Shown here: positions 61,287 through 64,000 of the stretch, piece after piece
Layout of the letters: every line of letters begins with the position of its first letter
Position numbering within the stretch: position 1 is the first letter of the stretch
Source of the DNA: an uncultured delta proteobacterium
Lineage (GTDB): Bacteria; Desulfobacterota; Desulfovibrionia; Desulfovibrionales; Desulfovibrionaceae
Reading direction: 5' to 3'
NCBI GenBank assembly: GCA_900079685.1
Contig: LT599018.1
Location: forward strand, 303,012-367,011
DNA length: 64,000 bases
Program-made: the position numbers and the translations under genes
The notes under the pieces: generated by a model
The model's input: the letters and a program-made list of their open reading frames with translations, nothing else
Database searches by the model: none
Told to the model about the DNA's origin: nothing

Positions 61287-61343
61287 CGGCTGGGAATTTT
61301 TTGGCGGACGCCGCATCCCCCCGTGCGTGATCCATTTCGCCCA

Positions 61344-61385
61344 TAAAAAAACAACCGGCCGCCGGGGATATTCCGGCTGCCGGTT
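61344..61385 (-). terminator. Terminator of the aminotransferase gene
   Basis: On the minus strand the 13-bp stem AACCGGCAGCCGG with CCGGCCGCCGGTT (one mismatch) is followed by GTTTTTTT. Confidence 0.85.
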
Positions 61386-61413
61386 TTGTGGAAAATTGTT
61401 CCAGAGCGTTACA

Positions 61414-62631
61414 TCAATGGAAATACAATGGTTTCGTTTCTCCCAGCAACGCGCTGATCAGGCGGTCTATGTCCTCTTCGTCGTTATAAAAGTGCAGGGA
61501 CATCCGTACGCCGCCGCAACCGGCCTGATAGCGCACGGAAACTCCGACTCCGAGTTGCGAGAGCCGTCTCATGGTTTCCAGATCCGTGTCCACGCTTCCC
61601 GTGGTGGCGGAAACGATTCCGGACCGTTCTCCTTCCCCGCAGGGGGTGCTGACGGTGAATCCCTTGACGGCGCGCAGCCTTTCTATCAGGCGGTCCGTCA
61701 AATGCAGGACGCGTTCCTCGATATTCGCGATGCCGTAGGCATTGATGGTCTTTAATGACTCGTACAGGCCCCACAGGCCGGGCAGGTTGGGGCACGATTG
61801 GTATTTCGCGGCCGTGTCAACGAATTCAATGGCATAGTCGGTGAGGTTGTCCAGGTCGAGTTGATGATGGTACGGCTGCCGGGCTGGGTTTTTGAACAGG
61901 TTGCCGGATTCCACGATCGTGGGGTCGTACTTGCCGATGAGGTCCCGCCGGACGAACATGAGTCCGGTCGAGAACGGCCCGAAAAGCCACTTGTGGGATT
62001 GCGTCACCATGAAGTGGATGCCGGTTTTGCGCACGTCCAACTCCATGGCGCCGAGGGATTGGCAGGAATCGACGACCACATAAGCTTTCTTCGACTCGGC
62101 GAGATCCACCAGGCTTTTCAGGTCCATGCGGAACCCGTTGGTCCACTGCACGGAGCTGATAGCAATAAGCCGGGTACGGTCATCCACCAGTTTCGCGAAA
62201 TCGTCCAAGAGCAGGCGGCCCCCTTGGTGATTGACTCGACGGATTTCCACGCCTTTTCTCTGGCGCGCGGTAAAGGCGATAACGTTGGAGGGGAATTCCA
62301 GATCGTTGATCACGACATTGTCGCCTGCTTTCAGGTCGAGCGCGTCGGCAATTTTGCAGTTGCCCATGCCCGTGCTGGTGATGAACGCGATTTCCTCTTC
62401 CTGCGCGCCGAGGAGTTTTGCCGCTTCCACCCGGGCAAAAGCCACGGGCTTGAGCCAGGCGAGCGTCTGGTCAAAGGACGTTCCCGGCATCAACATGGCG
62501 CTGGAATGCCAGTCGGCCGCCGCCTGGGCCACCCGCGCGTAGCCGGGCGCGTAACAGGCGGTGTCCACGTACGTGCGGTGCCTGAATATCGGGAAATCTC
62601 TGCGTAACGCTTTGACATCTGTAATTTTCAT
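61414..62631 (-). CDS. Class V PLP-dependent aminotransferase-fold enzyme
   Basis: This 405-residue enzyme is of the cysteine desulfurase/isopenicillin-N-epimerase-like group. It begins MKITDVKALRRDFPIFRHRTYVDTACYAPG. The PLP lysine is in VTQSHKWLFGPFSTGLM; other blocks are VVINDLEFPSNVIAF, ISSVQWTNGFRMDLKSL and YVVVDSCQSLGAMELDV. The C-terminal part has SVRYQAGCGGVRMSLHFYNDEEDIDRL, with one Cys but not the desulfurase loop, so sulfur mobilisation is doubtful. AGGAGGATACGC precedes the ATG. An SSS symporter lies upstream on the same strand, and the enzyme may process the imported compound. Confidence 0.85.
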   Translation of the reverse strand: MKITDVKALRRDFPIFRHRTYVDTACYAPGYARVAQAAADWHSSAMLMPGTSFDQTLAWLKPVAFARVEAAKLLGAQEEEIAFITSTGMGNCKIADALDLKAGDNVVINDLEFPSNVIAFTARQRKGVEIRRVNHQGGRLLLDDFAKLVDDRTRLIAISSVQWTNGFRMDLKSLVDLAESKKAYVVVDSCQSLGAMELDVRKTGIHFMVTQSHKWLFGPFSTGLMFVRRDLIGKYDPTIVESGNLFKNPARQPYHHQLDLDNLTDYAIEFVDTAAKYQSCPNLPGLWGLYESLKTINAYGIANIEERVLHLTDRLIERLRAVKGFTVSTPCGEGERSGIVSATTGSVDTDLETMRRLSQLGVGVSVRYQAGCGGVRMSLHFYNDEEDIDRLISALLGETKPLYFH

Positions 62632-62672
62632 GGTTGCGTATCCTCCTGAAGCTCTCTGCAGTTACCGGGAAC

Positions 62673-62703
62673 ATTCACGAGCGGCCAAAGCCCGCTCGTG
62701 AAT
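62673..62703 (-). repeat. 12-bp intercistronic hairpin between symporter and aminotransferase genes
   Basis: ATTCACGAGCGG (62673-62684) pairs with CCGCTCGTGAAT (62692-62703) about 18 bp after the symporter stop. No T-run follows on the minus strand; it could stabilise the upstream message or partly reduce downstream expression. Confidence 0.6.
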
Positions 62704-62720
62704 ACTCCAACAACATCGAA

Positions 62721-64000
62721 TTACTTACGGCCGAATGTGAACTTGCTCCAGAATTTTTCCCGGAGATAACCATGGTATGCCTCCACCATTTCGTCGGAAG
62801 GCGGCCGGGTCATCAGGCTGACGACCACGTAAACCACGCCGCTCGTGACCACGCCCCAGGCGATGAAGTGAAGACCGTAGACATAGGTGCCGAAGTCGCC
62901 AAGTTTGAGGATAACTATAAGCACGCAGGAAACAACGATGCAGGCAATGGAGCCCGCTTTTGTCCCGCGCGGCCAGATAATGCAGCCCAGGAGCGGCCAG
63001 AGCAGGCAGCCGAAACCATAGAACAGCGCGGTCATCATGACCATGAACTGCGGCGGACTCATTGTCACGAGCAGAGCGATAAGCGTGAGAACCACCGTGA
63101 ATATTTGCCCGATGCGAGCGAGCTGAGAGTCCGAAAACTTGTTCGGCATATAGCGCTTGATGATGTCTTCCGTCAGATACTGGCTGGACACGAGCAGGAC
63201 GGAGTCGATCGTGGACATGGCCGCCGCCATGGCCGCAGCGAGGATGATGATGCCGACGATGGGGCTGACCATGTTGAAGTACGCGATCAGGGCCTGTTCC
63301 GTCTGCACGCCTTCCAGGCCGGGCACGTTGATGCGCAGGCCGAAACTGGTGAACATGGTGACGAGGTATGTGACAGGCAGCGCCCAAGCCGTGTGGAAGC
63401 AGGCTTTTTTCCAGGCGCCGAGATTCTTGACCGCATAGGCCCGCTGCCAGGTGTCCGGCCTGATGGCGGGCATGATGGTATACAAGACTATAAACGAGAG
63501 CCAGACACCCCAGGTATAGAAGCCTTTCGGCCCCGGCAGGCTCAGCATGGCCTGATCTTGGGCGGCTATGCCCTTGAAGAGCTCGGTGATGCCGCCTGCC
63601 TCAAAAAGGAAGTAGATGCCGAGCCCCCAGGCGATGAACATGAAAAACATGCCTTGGAAAAGGTCCGTCAAGGCCACACTCCGGAAACCTCCGAGGAACA
63701 CATACGCGCAGCATATGCCGCCGAGAATGATCGCCCCGACGCGGTAGGAAATCGCGCCGTCGGTGATCAACTGGAAAGCCATGCCGATGGCGGTGTACTG
63801 CATGGAAAGATACGGGACCGTGAAAGCGCAGAGCATGATGGAAACGAGCGACCCCAGCTTCTTGCTTTCATAGTAATGCTCTATCATGTCCGCCGGGGTG
63901 CCGTGGCCGAATTTCCTGCCGATAAGATGGATCGGGCCGCCCAGCACCCAGTACCAGAGGCCGTAACAGGCGCCGTAGGTAGTGGTCATGAGCATGGCGA
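62721..64000 (-). CDS. Sodium:solute symporter (SSS family), 5' end outside the window
   Basis: At least 424 residues are seen with about eleven membrane helices. The frame is open to the window edge, so the N-terminal helices are missing. Family blocks are IGRKFGHGTPADMIEHYYESK, AYVFLGGFRSVALTDLFQG (the SSS signature region), RPDTWQRAYAVKN and AAAMAAAMSTIDSVLLVSSQYLTEDI with the sodium-site serines. It imports an organic solute with Na+; substrate unknown (acetate, proline, pantothenate and other SSS groups cannot be told apart from this). It is followed by the aminotransferase. Confidence 0.88.
   Translation of the reverse strand, partial: AMLMTTTYGACYGLWYWVLGGPIHLIGRKFGHGTPADMIEHYYESKKLGSLVSIMLCAFTVPYLSMQYTAIGMAFQLITDGAISYRVGAIILGGICCAYVFLGGFRSVALTDLFQGMFFMFIAWGLGIYFLFEAGGITELFKGIAAQDQAMLSLPGPKGFYTWGVWLSFIVLYTIMPAIRPDTWQRAYAVKNLGAWKKACFHTAWALPVTYLVTMFTSFGLRINVPGLEGVQTEQALIAYFNMVSPIVGIIILAAAMAAAMSTIDSVLLVSSQYLTEDIIKRYMPNKFSDSQLARIGQIFTVVLTLIALLVTMSPPQFMVMMTALFYGFGCLLWPLLGCIIWPRGTKAGSIACIVVSCVLIVILKLGDFGTYVYGLHFIAWGVVTSGVVYVVVSLMTRPPSDEMVEAYHGYLREKFWSKFTFGRK

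Noticed and set aside
61414-62631. Cysteine desulfurase (SufS/IscS/Csd)
   Set aside because: The fold and PLP lysine fit, but the active-site cysteine loop is not recognisable and no suf/isc genes are nearby.
1-64000. CRISPR arrays and rRNA genes
   Set aside because: No regularly spaced 25-37-bp direct repeats and no rRNA sequence were found; the repeats present are protein-coding (33039-34086) or a 13-bp tandem array.

Overview
The window looks like chromosome of a Desulfovibrionaceae-type sulfate reducer or close relative. The evidence is the GC-rich coding sequence, the NrfHA cytochrome nitrite reductase with a CcsBA cytochrome c assembly system, the Hcp plus ferredoxin pair, large MCPs, and many small HTH regulators typical of that family. 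It is interrupted by mobile and phage DNA of different composition.

Layout. 1-6362 is mobile-element DNA: an IS4-type insertion sequence, a beheaded mcrC, an HU gene, a pRiA4b ORF-3-like gene, and the C-terminal two thirds of a giant plasmid/ICE-type SNF2-like helicase. At about 6362 it meets, head to head, a beheaded fliF followed by fliG-fliH-fliI. Then come two paralogous MCP genes (11.2-16.5 kb) and a two-gene envelope operon (16.6-21.0 kb): a YidC-like/LtaS-like fusion protein and a CDP-glycerol glycerophosphotransferase-like enzyme. A PIN/AbrB toxin-antitoxin pair follows. Next is a four-gene minus-strand operon (25.9-21.8 kb): an HxGH cytidylyltransferase, then a 2-aminoethylphosphonate-type ABC transporter.

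26-36 kb carries housekeeping and small genes (DUF5665, Bcp, GhrA, two lipoproteins, a PanE-like reductase), a frameshifted RTX-like repeat protein, UvsE and a beheaded TspO. 36.4-40.9 kb is a siphophage tail remnant, itself broken by an IS, lying against the 3' end of tRNA-Leu(CAA). 41-49 kb holds MetY, two BON proteins, a FIST protein/hybrid histidine kinase pair, two HTH regulators, a csaA remnant and a membrane polyferredoxin.

50-61 kb is a nitrogen-oxide block: hcp-ferredoxin-CBS-HPP on the plus strand and nrfH-nrfA-ccsB-ccsA plus an Fe-S-type Rrf2 regulator on the minus strand, with a MazEF pair between. A second, apparently identical IS copy sits just upstream of nrfH, inside an open frame that was continuous with nrfH. 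The window ends with a class V aminotransferase and an SSS-family symporter that runs off the edge.

Three discontinuities (left IS edge, about 6362, about 36395) join unrelated beheaded genes. They may be real rearrangements or chimeric assembly joins. The most novel candidate is the YidC-like/LtaS-like fusion with its TagF-like partner, 4 kb from a cytidylyltransferase-phosphonate import operon. Together they suggest a phosphate- or phosphonate-containing surface polymer in a Gram-negative.
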